The notes under the pieces were generated by a model. It made no database searches and had not been told where the DNA came from. It was given only the letters and a program-made list of their open reading frames with translations. A DNA stretch of 33,784 bases from JABDDM01 sp038240295 (GTDB lineage: Bacteria > Bacteroidota > Ignavibacteria > Palsa-1295), in NCBI GenBank assembly GCA_038240295.1, contig JBBSDW010000015.1:1-33784 (forward strand), read 5' to 3'. Each line of letters begins with the position of its first letter. Within the stretch, counting starts at the first letter, position 1. Shown here in pieces: positions 14,854 through 23,767 of this stretch. A program made the translations under genes and the position numbers.

Positions 14854-15561
14854 CTAGACCGCTGCTGCGAAGACCAGCACTCCGATCGACTTAGGCTCCG
14901 CGAGCACCAACTCTTCAGCGATGGCAGCGATCGTCGAACCGGTGGTCAGAACATCATCGACGATAAGCACGCGTTTGTTGAATAGCACTGAATCGGCGAG
15001 CTTTGTTCGCTTGAATGCGCCCTGAACATTCTCGTATCGCTCGCTGATCGAAAGCTGGGCCTGCGATTGCGTCGGTCGAATTCGACGAATAAGCTTCTCC
15101 GAATAGACAGGAATGCTCAGTCTCTCGACGAGACCTTTCGCGAGTTCTTTCGACTGATTGTATCCACGCTCGGCTTCTCGGGTTCGGTGCAACGGTACAG
15201 GCACCACCAGATCGAACTCCGTGACATCCGGTATCAGAACTGGGGCGATCGAAGCACCGACCATCCGGCCAAGCATCGGCATTTCGCCATACTTGAACGA
15301 ATGGACGATCGACTGCACAAGCGAATCCCTGACAAAATAAACTCTGGAGCGAACCGAAGATATCTGCTTAATTCCGGCGAGTGGCTCGGCACGTTCGAGC
15401 AACACTTCTGAGGTCGGAGGGACCATTCGATCGAGTAGATCGTGACAATCCCGGCAGAGATATTTGCGCAAGCCGGACGCAATCGCAATCCGAAGCGATT
15501 CGGAGGCGATCGTCGGCCGTGCACAATGAATGCAGCGCTCGGGAAGTACGAGGCTCAGCAT
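14854..15561 (-). CDS. comF: ComF family phosphoribosyltransferase-like protein
   Basis: A 235-aa protein. Seen: an N-terminal zinc-finger pair C10-x2-C13 and C36-x2-C39, then the phosphoribosyltransferase fold with the PRPP-binding loop VLIVDDVLTTGST (198-210) and the VVPVPLHRTREAERGYNQS block (119-137), both characteristic of ComF/GntX. In naturally competent bacteria ComF is needed for DNA uptake into the cytoplasm; elsewhere its role is unclear. It starts 2 nt after the uvrB stop, so the two are almost surely translated from one mRNA. No other competence gene is in the window. Confidence 0.93.
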   Translation of the reverse strand: MLSLVLPERCIHCARPTIASESLRIAIASGLRKYLCRDCHDLLDRMVPPTSEVLLERAEPLAGIKQISSVRSRVYFVRDSLVQSIVHSFKYGEMPMLGRMVGASIAPVLIPDVTEFDLVVPVPLHRTREAERGYNQSKELAKGLVERLSIPVYSEKLIRRIRPTQSQAQLSISERYENVQGAFKRTKLADSVLFNKRVLIVDDVLTTGSTIAAIAEELVLAEPKSIGVLVFAAAV

Positions 15562-15563
15562 CG

Positions 15564-17615
15564 CTATTTCGACTTCGTACTTTCCATTACCCTTTCGAGG
15601 CTCTGGATCTCGTCTCGCAGATCGGCCGCTTTTTCAAAATCCATTTCCTTGGCGGCAACTTTCATCTCGACTTTCATCTGTTCGATCAGGTCGCCCAATT
15701 GTACCGGACTCAAGTGTTTGAGCACCGCATTCGGAGTCAACTGGCGTTTGCGTTCTTTCGCTTTGTCGGCCGCGTCGGTCTTCCGCTGTTCCTGTTTTGC
15801 ATTGACATCCGCGATCGAAGTTGATTGCATGATATCCTCGTGCGACTTCATGATCGTCTTCGGCACAATGCCATGCTCAATGTTATAGGCATGCTGGATC
15901 TCACGGCGGCGACCCGTCTCGTCGATCACAGCCTGCATGGACTTCGTGATCTTGTCGCCATAAAAAATTACGAGGCCCTCGGCATTTCTCGCGGTTCGGC
16001 CTGCCGTCTGCATCAGAGACTTCTCGCTTCGTAAAAAGCCTTCTTTGTCCGCGTCGAGTATTGCGATCAGTGAGACTTCAGGCAGATCGAGACCTTCGCG
16101 CAACAGATTGACACCGACGAGAACATCGAATTCGGCGAGCCGGAGATCGCGCAAGATCTCAACACGTTCGAGGGCATCGATGTCGCTATGCAGATAGCGG
16201 ATCTTGACTCCGACGTTCATATAATAATCGGTGAGATCCTCTGCCATGCGTTTGGTCAGCGTCGTAATAAGCACGCGCTCGTTCTTCGCGACCCGCTTGC
16301 GGATCTCAGCGAGCAGATCATCGATCTGATTCGTCACCGGACGCACTTCGATCACCGGATCGAGCAGGCCGGTAGGACGAATGATCTGTTCGACGACGAT
16401 TCCTTTTGCCTGATCGAGTTCATATTCCGACGGAGTCGCACTCACATAGATCACCTGATCGACCATCGCCTCGAACTCGAGTGAGTTAAGCGGTCTGTTA
16501 TCGATCGCGCTTGGAAGCCGGAAGCCGTGATCGATTAGCGTGACCTTGCGTGCGCGGTCACCGGCAAACATCCCCCTGATCTGCGGAATCGTCTGATGCG
16601 ATTCGTCGATCACGGTCAGGAAGTTCTCCGGAAAATAATCGATGAGGACGCTGGGCCGCTCGCCAGCTTTACGACCCGTGAGATGCCTCGAATAATTTTC
16701 GACACCGCTGCAATAACCAAGCTCGCGGAGCATTTCAAGATCGAAGCGAGTGCGCTGCTCGATGCGCTGAGCCTCCAGCAGCTTGCCCTGCATTCGAAAG
16801 ACCTGGAGCTGATCTTCGAGTTCGTTCTCGATGAGTTTAATCGCTCGTTCGAGATCGGGACCGCTCGTCACAAAGTGCTTGGCAGGGTAGAGCATTGCTC
16901 GGCCGAGATCGCCGAGCGATTTGCCGTCGATCCGGTTGATCTGTGTGATCTTCTCGATCGTGTCTCCAAAAAATTCGATGCGAATTCCTTCTTCGTCTTC
17001 CTGCGCCGGGACAACTTCGACGACATCGCCTCGCACGCGAAATGATCCTCGCTGAAACTCGACGTCGTTGCGCGAATAGTGGATGTCGCTAAGTGCGCGC
17101 ATCAGATCGTTGCGTTCAACCTGCTGACCCGTCTGCAGACGAACGACCTGCCTGGCGTATTCATCAGGTGAGCCGATACCGTAAATACAACTGACGGAAG
17201 CAACAATGATCACGTCATCTCGGCCTTCCAAGAGCGCGCTTGTCGCTTTCAGGCGCAACCGATCGATCTCATCGTTGACGGCGAAATCTTTTTCGATGTA
17301 GGTGTCGGTCGTTGGAATATAGGCTTCGGGCTGATAATAATCGTAGTAGGAGATGAAAAATGCTACGGCGTTATTTGGAAAGAATTGTTTCAACTCGCCA
17401 TAGAGCTGCGCTGCCAGCGTCTTGTTATGGCTGATGACGAGCGTCGGCTTGTTGACGGCCGCAATGACATTGGCGACCGAAAATGTTTTTCCCGATCCGG
17501 TGACACCGAGCAAGACCTGCGCCTGGTCACCACGCTTCAAACCTTCGGTTAACTGACGAATTGCCTCGGGCTGGTCACCGGAAGGCTGGTATTCAGAACT
17601 GAGTTGAAATGGCAT
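15564..17615 (-). CDS. uvrB: Excinuclease ABC subunit B
   Basis: A 683-aa protein of normal length. It receives damaged DNA from UvrA, verifies the lesion and recruits UvrC for incision. Seen: Walker A GVTGSGKT (37-44), the beta-hairpin start YYDYYQPEAYIP (90-101), the helicase motif VIDESHQ, SATPSEYEL, the C-terminal helicase motif with QTAGRTARN, and a UVR domain at the end (MKVAAKEMDFEKAADLRDEI) that contacts UvrC. There is no sign of truncation. It follows the miaE-like gene by 51 nt and is directly followed by comF. No LexA-like operator was recognised upstream. Confidence 0.98.
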   Translation of the reverse strand: MPFQLSSEYQPSGDQPEAIRQLTEGLKRGDQAQVLLGVTGSGKTFSVANVIAAVNKPTLVISHNKTLAAQLYGELKQFFPNNAVAFFISYYDYYQPEAYIPTTDTYIEKDFAVNDEIDRLRLKATSALLEGRDDVIIVASVSCIYGIGSPDEYARQVVRLQTGQQVERNDLMRALSDIHYSRNDVEFQRGSFRVRGDVVEVVPAQEDEEGIRIEFFGDTIEKITQINRIDGKSLGDLGRAMLYPAKHFVTSGPDLERAIKLIENELEDQLQVFRMQGKLLEAQRIEQRTRFDLEMLRELGYCSGVENYSRHLTGRKAGERPSVLIDYFPENFLTVIDESHQTIPQIRGMFAGDRARKVTLIDHGFRLPSAIDNRPLNSLEFEAMVDQVIYVSATPSEYELDQAKGIVVEQIIRPTGLLDPVIEVRPVTNQIDDLLAEIRKRVAKNERVLITTLTKRMAEDLTDYYMNVGVKIRYLHSDIDALERVEILRDLRLAEFDVLVGVNLLREGLDLPEVSLIAILDADKEGFLRSEKSLMQTAGRTARNAEGLVIFYGDKITKSMQAVIDETGRRREIQHAYNIEHGIVPKTIMKSHEDIMQSTSIADVNAKQEQRKTDAADKAKERKRQLTPNAVLKHLSPVQLGDLIEQMKVEMKVAAKEMDFEKAADLRDEIQSLERVMESTKSK

Positions 17616-17666
17616 AGCCAGCTAAACAATCGGGAGTTCGGGAAAGCTTCACTTCATGCTCCTATT

Positions 17667-18242
17667 TCATCCATGCATCACAGCTTCACCTCGTAGGGAT
17701 TCTACGAGCTGACCTTCGAGCGCATTCAACTCATCGAGCCGGGCATCGACACTAATGCGAGCAGCATACATTCTCGCGAGTTTCACGAATAACGTACGAT
17801 GCTGCGCTTCGCTTTCGACGAGCGAGCCGTAAAACGTTTTGAGATCTTCATCGCCGATATGCTCCGCGAGAAGCTTGAAGCGTTCGCAGCTTCGCGCCTC
17901 GACAATCGAACTTACAAGAAGCGTATCGATCAAGCGATCGGGCTCGTTCGTACGAATGAGCGTATGGAGCGCTTGCACGTATTTATCGCCAGGATCGCGT
18001 TCGAGCGAGTAGCCTCGCTCATAGATCTTTTGCATCACAGATGCAAAATGCTCCATCTCTTCCTGCGCAAGCGCGGCCATCGCTTGCACAATCTCTTCAC
18101 GCTCTGGATAACGATTGATGAGCGAAATCGCCATCGTTGCGGCCTTCTTTTCACAGTGCGCGTGATCGATGAGCACACGTTTGGGATCGGCGAGTACGGC
18201 TGCGATCCATTCGCTGTTCGTAGCTGAGGTAAGGCCAAGCAT
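17667..18242 (-). CDS. miaE: MiaE-like tRNA 2-methylthio-N6-isopentenyladenosine(37) hydroxylase
   Basis: A 191-aa ferritin-like diiron protein. In the known family it uses O2 to hydroxylate the isopentenyl group of ms2i6A37 in tRNAs reading UNN codons. Seen: all six expected metal ligands, E31 (DHAHCEKKAA), E62-xx-H65 (EEMEHF), E115 (VEARSCERF), and E145-xx-H148 (ESEAQHRTLF), plus the family words DHAHCEKKAA and EARSCERF. The length matches the short bacterial form. Its ATG overlaps the TGA of the aminopeptidase gene by one base, so translation is coupled. Substrate assignment is by family, not by anything visible here. Confidence 0.87.
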   Translation of the reverse strand: MLGLTSATNSEWIAAVLADPKRVLIDHAHCEKKAATMAISLINRYPEREEIVQAMAALAQEEMEHFASVMQKIYERGYSLERDPGDKYVQALHTLIRTNEPDRLIDTLLVSSIVEARSCERFKLLAEHIGDEDLKTFYGSLVESEAQHRTLFVKLARMYAARISVDARLDELNALEGQLVESLRGEAVMHG

Positions 18243-19648
18243 CAGCGGTGCTGCATCAGGCGTTCGACATCACTCCGCTTTCGCGGACTGGCATCGGAGA
18301 GAATAACCGCGTCGCCTTCCGTGATAAGAATATCATCCTCGACCCGGCAGCCGATGTTCCACCATTTCGGATCGCAGGGACTACCGGCCTTGATATAGAT
18401 ACCCGGCTCGACGGTGATCACGTTCGATGCGCGGAGCGTATCATACGGACCTGCATCGTGAACGTCAAGTCCGAGATAATGCGATGTCCCGTGCATAAAG
18501 TATTGCCGATAGTTCTCGGTGTCCTTCATGATCCCGAGCCGGTAGAGACCTTTTTTGATCACGCGCATCGCCGCAAAATGCGTCTCGCGAAACGGGTTTC
18601 CGGCTCGCGCCATACGAATGCCGCTATCCTGCGCCTCGAGCACGAGATCGTAGATCGCCGCTTGCTCAGGAGTGAAGTGCCCATTGACGGGGTAACTTCG
18701 CGTGACATCGGCAGTATAGCCATGATATTCGCCGCCCATATCTTCTTCGATAAAGTCACCAGCTCGGGTTTGGCGCCGGTTCGTTTCGTAGTGGAGGATC
18801 GTGGAATTCTCACCGCTTCCGACGATCGAAGGATAGCCGACATATTCGCAGCCATTCTTCGCGAAGACATATTCGCCAAGCGCCTGGATCTGATATTCAT
18901 ACCACCCCGGTTTTACGTTCTTCAAAATTTCATTGTGAGCAAGATTGGAAACCGCGATCGCTTTGCGAAGCAGCACCATTTCTTCTGGCGTTCTGAGCGA
19001 ACGAAGCCCCGCCATCATGTGCTGCGGACTTGCAAACGATAACTTCGGATATTTCTTCGTCAACGCTTCCTTAGTTGCATCCCAAAGCATCCAGGTTGTG
19101 TCGAGCAGTGGCTGTTGCATCTGACGTTCGGCGGGGTCATAAAGTAAGGTCGTTGCCGTTGGGAGCACACGTTTGAGATAATACGCAAGAGAGTCATAGG
19201 TTAACGCGTACCTGAAACCAAGAACGCTTTTCGCGCCCTGCGGCCCAAGGCGCTTGCCCGTCCACGTTTCCTGTGCCGGATCGCGCGGCTGCACAAAAAG
19301 AATCTCACGCGTCGAAGCACCATCGGCCATCACGATAGTCGTTCCTAAAAGCAGCAACGCCGAATGGGACTCGATGTGTCCGGTCAGATAATAAAAGTTA
19401 GGGTCCTGATGATAGGCGTAATCGTCATCGTTCGATCGAACCCGTTCGGGCGCCGAGAGGAAGAGCGCAACGGAGCCCGCAGTAAGTTGATTGAGCACGA
19501 GGTTTCTTCGGCCAGCATGAAATTCCGGTGTCAACCGATCGAAGTCATATCGCCCATATTTTTCGAGCGTATCCTTCGAGATCGTTTGACCGGATGCGGG
19601 CGCTACGCCAAAGATCAGTAGAAGCGCGATCAGGCAACGATATTTCAT
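18242..19648 (-). CDS. pepP: Secreted/periplasmic Xaa-Pro aminopeptidase (aminopeptidase P, M24B)
   Basis: A 468-aa protein that removes the N-terminal residue from peptides with Pro in second position. Seen: a signal peptide (1-20, cut ASG|Q), an N-terminal creatinase-like domain with DPNFYYLTG (82-90), and the pita-bread metallopeptidase domain with the dinuclear metal ligands D303, D314, H390, E414 and E437, plus the active-site histidines H286 and H397. All five ligands are intact. The export signal is unlike the cytoplasmic E. coli PepP and fits a role in peptide scavenging. The start overlaps the pterin dehydratase stop as ATGA, and the stop overlaps miaE. Confidence 0.93.
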   Translation of the reverse strand: MKYRCLIALLLIFGVAPASGQTISKDTLEKYGRYDFDRLTPEFHAGRRNLVLNQLTAGSVALFLSAPERVRSNDDDYAYHQDPNFYYLTGHIESHSALLLLGTTIVMADGASTREILFVQPRDPAQETWTGKRLGPQGAKSVLGFRYALTYDSLAYYLKRVLPTATTLLYDPAERQMQQPLLDTTWMLWDATKEALTKKYPKLSFASPQHMMAGLRSLRTPEEMVLLRKAIAVSNLAHNEILKNVKPGWYEYQIQALGEYVFAKNGCEYVGYPSIVGSGENSTILHYETNRRQTRAGDFIEEDMGGEYHGYTADVTRSYPVNGHFTPEQAAIYDLVLEAQDSGIRMARAGNPFRETHFAAMRVIKKGLYRLGIMKDTENYRQYFMHGTSHYLGLDVHDAGPYDTLRASNVITVEPGIYIKAGSPCDPKWWNIGCRVEDDILITEGDAVILSDASPRKRSDVERLMQHR

Positions 19649-19947
19649 TCGATGGTCTCGATAGACGTCGCGAGATCAAAATCATTTTGGGTGATGCCGC
19701 CTGCCGAATGTGTCGTCAGGATGACGCGAAGCTTCTTGTAGTCGTGGAGTAAGAGATCGGGATGATGATCGGCTTCTTCGGCAACCTCTGCGATCGACTG
19801 AATGAAATTAACCGCGTCGATAAAATCGGCACACTCGAAATCCTTCTCGATCGCATTACGCTTTTCGCAAAATTCCCATTCAGGCAATTTGCTTAACTCA
19901 CTCTGAATCTTTTCCTGAGTCAATTTGTCGCTTGGTCCTCGTTCCAT
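19645..19947 (-). CDS. phhB: 4a-hydroxytetrahydrobiopterin dehydratase (pterin-4a-carbinolamine dehydratase)
   Basis: A 100-aa protein of normal family length. Seen: the active-site block EADHHPDL (H61, H62, P63), then TTHSAGGITQNDF with H80 and D89, the classic HHP...THxxxGxTxxD pattern. The enzyme dehydrates the 4a-carbinolamine formed when aromatic amino acid hydroxylases use a tetrahydropterin. No hydroxylase gene is in the window. It is the first gene of the minus-strand group down to 13188. The 91-nt gap before it must hold the promoter; only a weak -7-like TAACTTAA is visible there, so I did not call one. The bases just before the ATG are T/A-rich with no Shine-Dalgarno. Confidence 0.93.
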   Translation of the reverse strand: MERGPSDKLTQEKIQSELSKLPEWEFCEKRNAIEKDFECADFIDAVNFIQSIAEVAEEADHHPDLLLHDYKKLRVILTTHSAGGITQNDFDLATSIETIE

Positions 19948-20038
19948 AAAAATATCGTTAAGTTATACTTGGGGAAAGAAACTTGATTCGAGGTCAGAAC
20001 GTGTCCCGGAAGGTTTGTGAAATGCGATCATCTATAAA

Positions 20039-23000
20039 TTAAAAGGACGCTCGAATTTCGGCGCGGCCATTGTGTACCGTCCTTCTTGATCCGCTCAATG
20101 GGTCGGCAGCGTTTCTGCCATCATAGGAAACGGTCGCAAGAATTCCGCTGCCAAGATTGTAATCGACGGCAAGTTTCCAGAGCCACGTTGTTCCTTCCGA
20201 TCGGCCATTCGTAACGCTATAGGGGAGCAGCAGCGCATCAGTAGCCGCATTCTTGAGGATCAACTCATCGCGTTCCAATTCGCCGCGTAGCCTCGTTTTC
20301 GTTTCCAGTGCGTAGCCGATTCTAAATGTGAGAGCATCGGTGATCGACTGAAGATTCGGATCGGTCGTTCGCTCATCTGCAAGTCCTCCTTCAAGATGGA
20401 GGCCGTAGTCAAAGACCGAAAACGCAGGATGATAGCTCCAGTCGCTGATCAAAGATGTGCCGGCAGTCGAATGTGTGCGGTTATAGGAAGCGTCGTTGGA
20501 TATCGCGATGTCGGTTGTGAATGCGAGCGTGGTCTCATTCGTGACATCGCTGGTTGGTTTGAATCGGCCGCGAATCGAGCGTTCGGCGACGTAAGTTCGT
20601 TCAAGACCCGTGTTGTATTGCGTTGCCGCTCGACGTTCGAAAAATCGGAGTCGAAAGGAGCGGTCGGGGTCGTTGGCAAGAATGAAGAGATCCTGATCGA
20701 CTTCGATCGTCCCATGCAACGTTGTCGCATCATTCTGAAAGTGTGAGAGCCGAAACAAATAGATGTCGTTAACATTTTCGTCGGTGCTGGTTTCCTCGAC
20801 TCGAACCGCCGATTCAAAAGAGACGGCGCGCACGATCGCCGCCCACAATCCCGGATCATCTTTTTCACTTAGAAGCGGTGCGGCATCAAAATGTACGCGT
20901 CCCGAGCTTCGAAGATTGATGGTAGGAAAAAGAGTCGTGGTTGGTACATTGATAAGAATGTATGCACCCTCGTCGGAATAACGAGCCAGTGTGAATTCCT
21001 CCGGATCGGGCTTTCCGTTATTATTGAGGTCTCCCAAATATCGATAGGTCCCGAGTCCAGGTTGAACCGCAAGAAAAACGCGTTCGAGCCGGGCCGATCT
21101 TTCATTGCTGATCTCATAAACACCATCGATCGAAAACGCGCGATCGAGCGTCGTGTAACGAGGTTCGAGGCGAAGCAAGAGCGTCGACTGATCTCCGCCG
21201 GCACTTATGAGCGCAGTGGAGTCGAGAAAATGTTTGTGCCTGACCGTCAGATCGAGATTCGTACTAAAGCCTCCGAGACCCGCAAGTGCCAGCGATGTAC
21301 GATACGTCGATGCACTATTGACGTGCGTGAGCGCGCCCTGGCGAACGCTATCTTCGGCGCGGGCTTCGTAACTGCCCGTTAGTGTGATCCTGTTGAGGAA
21401 CCGCGCAACAAACTCAGGCGACCACGAGTCGGCCTTGAACGTCCGGCCGGTGAGTGCAACCGAGTCTGTGCTATTGCCAATACGAGATTCATGATCGAGG
21501 CGTCCGCGTAATTCAAACGTGGTGCTGCTCGTGAGTCCGAACAGTTTTCGAATCTGCAGGTCGTCCCGAAACCAATTGCCAACTTCGTGCGCGCTTGTGT
21601 CGCTGTAGTTCAGCTGTTCGATATGAGCGATGAGCCCAGGCAGCAGGTTTGAATCTTGTTCGGTAGTAGCTGTCGCAAAATACCGTTTGGCGTTGTAGCC
21701 TAGTCGCTGTTCATCCAAATTTCCGTAACCGCTTTCGACTGTTACGGACTTCACCGGAGAATAGGAGACGATGTTTTCCGACCGCTGCTCGGAGTGGTCG
21801 ATAACGGTGGTTGTGACCTGCGGGGCGTCAATGCCGTATCGCCTAAGAAATTCTACATCGTCGACGCGGTCGACTGTCGTGAAATGTTTCCTGATCTGGC
21901 GATAAAGCGATCTGACCTGAAGATTTCCGAGATCCATTCCGCCGACATGAACGGAGTCGAAATAGAGTCCCCGAAAAGTGTATGCGATGTCTGAAGTGGC
22001 AAGAGGGGCGAAGCGGTTTGGAGTAAACTGGGAGGCCGCAAGCTCGGCGCTCACCCCAAGATCGGAAAAAGGATGAAGTGTACCAACGAGATCGAGTACC
22101 TGTGTCAGTTCAGGCAGTGGAAGAAAGACAAGCGTGTCATAAGCGCCATTGCCCGCTCCGACAAATTGGTATTGACCGATTCCTTGCCGCGCATACGCAC
22201 CTCGACCCGAGCCAGCAAATCCAAAACTAACATTATAGACCGCGTTGACTGTGTCAAGCGGCGCGTAGCTATAATAGGCACTGTGTACTCCGGAAACAAG
22301 CGTGTCGAGCTTGACATAGCTGCCATGTGCGGCACCGCTTGTGGAACGAGCGACGATAGTTACGCCGGATTTAACAGCGCGGCCCGGATCACTGCCAGCA
22401 CTCGCGAGGATCTGGCGGTCGGAATCCGATAGCGTCAGTTCGAGCGGAGCGTCGGGGTTGTCACCTTCGCGCACAAAGTTGGCGGCGAAGGAAACGGTGC
22501 TGTCAAAGAGCGCAGTTCGTGCTTCACCAGCAAAAAAACTTCGGCTGTATTGATCGGCGGTGTATTGAAAATCAACGGTAATGCGCGAAGCACTTGTGAT
22601 GAGGCGGCGCGGTTGAAACTGAATTTGACCGAGCGCATAGTCGATGATATAATCATTGCGCTCGCCGCGCGTTTGGAGCACGCCGTCGACATATACACGC
22701 TCCGTCCCTGCGATGACGACAATGAGAGGCTCTCCGTTTTGACCTGTGAGTTGATACGGACCTTGAAATGCTTCCTGACCCTGGATCGTGTTGCTCGCAT
22801 ATTTTCCACGGGCGCTCGCACCGCTAAACATCAGCGCAGTGGATCCATAGTGCGCTCCGGCTTCAACGCCGAGAAGCTTGCGCGAAAAATTGGTGAACGT
22901 CACGTCGCTTAGGCTCGCAAAGGAATTCGTTTGCGACGAGATCTCAGGTGTGAGTCCATTCGTGTTCGATTGAAACGTTCGGCCAAGATCTTTCTCGTTT

Positions 23001-23767
23001 AGATCGAGCACAAAATCACCGAACGTAGCATCGAAATATTGTCCAACGTTCATTCGAATAAATACACGGTCGACATCGTGCAGCGTCTGCGTGTTGCCCT
23101 CTGGCTGTATCGGTGTGGTCTCTTCAGTAAGCGCCCCACTGATCGTCACATCTTTTGCGAGATCGCCTGAAAACTGCAGGTTGAATCCACTCGTCAAGGC
23201 AAGATCGCGATTCGATCCAAGCTGAAAGCCCCTTGCGATCGAACCCGATTTCTGAAAGTGATCGATAAACGGGTCGTCTGTCGTTGCCGCTGAAGAGGTG
23301 CCGATCTTGACAGGATGCTTTTTGCTTCGGCTGGAATCGATGAGCGACGCGAGACTATCGTTCAGATCGGAAGAAAGCAGCTCATGTCTGGAATACGATC
23401 GTCGAAGTGAGAGCGGGAGTTGAAAATAGCTTATGCTGACGAAATGCTGGTGTACGTTTGAATTCGGAAACAAAAGCAATCTCGTTGCCGGAGCAAGTAC
23501 GATCGTAGAATTTTGTGCGTCGAATGTAAAGTCACTTGGTTGCAGCACGAGCGATGAATCGACGGTGATTACGATCGAGGAAGGCTGGATAAAACCTCGG
23601 CTTAGCTGGAGCGCCGAATCAGAGACGGTGTGAAGTTCAAACCGCGCACTCGAATTTTGCGCAACGCTCTCGGAGGCCCGGCCGAGGATAACGATGCAAC
23701 CGATCGCCAGAAGAATGTGACATAGATACAACCGGCTACCGTCGGGGACGCGCTGACGTCGATCCAC
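20039..23767 (-). CDS. Giant outer-membrane beta-barrel-like protein of unknown function (Bacteroidota family)
   Basis: About 1242 aa. Seen: a signal peptide ending SVAQ, an N-terminal beta-domain, then GSIARGFQLGSNRDLALTS and SGALTEETTPIQPEGNTQTL, words I associate with a large uncharacterised Bacteroidota protein family with some similarity to SprA segments. A plug-like stretch follows (GTERVYVDGVLQTRGERNDY), then about 700 residues of alternating hydrophobic/polar strands with aromatic ends, finishing GRAEIRASF with a terminal Phe as in outer-membrane barrels. The start is uncertain: the ATG at 23812 would overlap the upstream gene by 77 nt, the GTG at 23767 (chosen) by 32 nt and keeps basic residues before the signal helix, and a TTG at 23731 removes the overlap. 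Its function is unknown; an outer-membrane role is inferred. Confidence 0.75.
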   Translation of the reverse strand: MDRRQRVPDGSRLYLCHILLAIGCIVILGRASESVAQNSSARFELHTVSDSALQLSRGFIQPSSIVITVDSSLVLQPSDFTFDAQNSTIVLAPATRLLLFPNSNVHQHFVSISYFQLPLSLRRSYSRHELLSSDLNDSLASLIDSSRSKKHPVKIGTSSAATTDDPFIDHFQKSGSIARGFQLGSNRDLALTSGFNLQFSGDLAKDVTISGALTEETTPIQPEGNTQTLHDVDRVFIRMNVGQYFDATFGDFVLDLNEKDLGRTFQSNTNGLTPEISSQTNSFASLSDVTFTNFSRKLLGVEAGAHYGSTALMFSGASARGKYASNTIQGQEAFQGPYQLTGQNGEPLIVVIAGTERVYVDGVLQTRGERNDYIIDYALGQIQFQPRRLITSASRITVDFQYTADQYSRSFFAGEARTALFDSTVSFAANFVREGDNPDAPLELTLSDSDRQILASAGSDPGRAVKSGVTIVARSTSGAAHGSYVKLDTLVSGVHSAYYSYAPLDTVNAVYNVSFGFAGSGRGAYARQGIGQYQFVGAGNGAYDTLVFLPLPELTQVLDLVGTLHPFSDLGVSAELAASQFTPNRFAPLATSDIAYTFRGLYFDSVHVGGMDLGNLQVRSLYRQIRKHFTTVDRVDDVEFLRRYGIDAPQVTTTVIDHSEQRSENIVSYSPVKSVTVESGYGNLDEQRLGYNAKRYFATATTEQDSNLLPGLIAHIEQLNYSDTSAHEVGNWFRDDLQIRKLFGLTSSTTFELRGRLDHESRIGNSTDSVALTGRTFKADSWSPEFVARFLNRITLTGSYEARAEDSVRQGALTHVNSASTYRTSLALAGLGGFSTNLDLTVRHKHFLDSTALISAGGDQSTLLLRLEPRYTTLDRAFSIDGVYEISNERSARLERVFLAVQPGLGTYRYLGDLNNNGKPDPEEFTLARYSDEGAYILINVPTTTLFPTINLRSSGRVHFDAAPLLSEKDDPGLWAAIVRAVSFESAVRVEETSTDENVNDIYLFRLSHFQNDATTLHGTIEVDQDLFILANDPDRSFRLRFFERRAATQYNTGLERTYVAERSIRGRFKPTSDVTNETTLAFTTDIAISNDASYNRTHSTAGTSLISDWSYHPAFSVFDYGLHLEGGLADERTTDPNLQSITDALTFRIGYALETKTRLRGELERDELILKNAATDALLLPYSVTNGRSEGTTWLWKLAVDYNLGSGILATVSYDGRNAADPLSGSRRTVHNGRAEIRASF

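Noticed and set aside
18248..19042. 264-codon open frame on the plus strand
   Set aside because: It lies fully antisense to the aminopeptidase P gene, whose motifs are all intact, and its translation has no recognisable domain or hydrophobic pattern.
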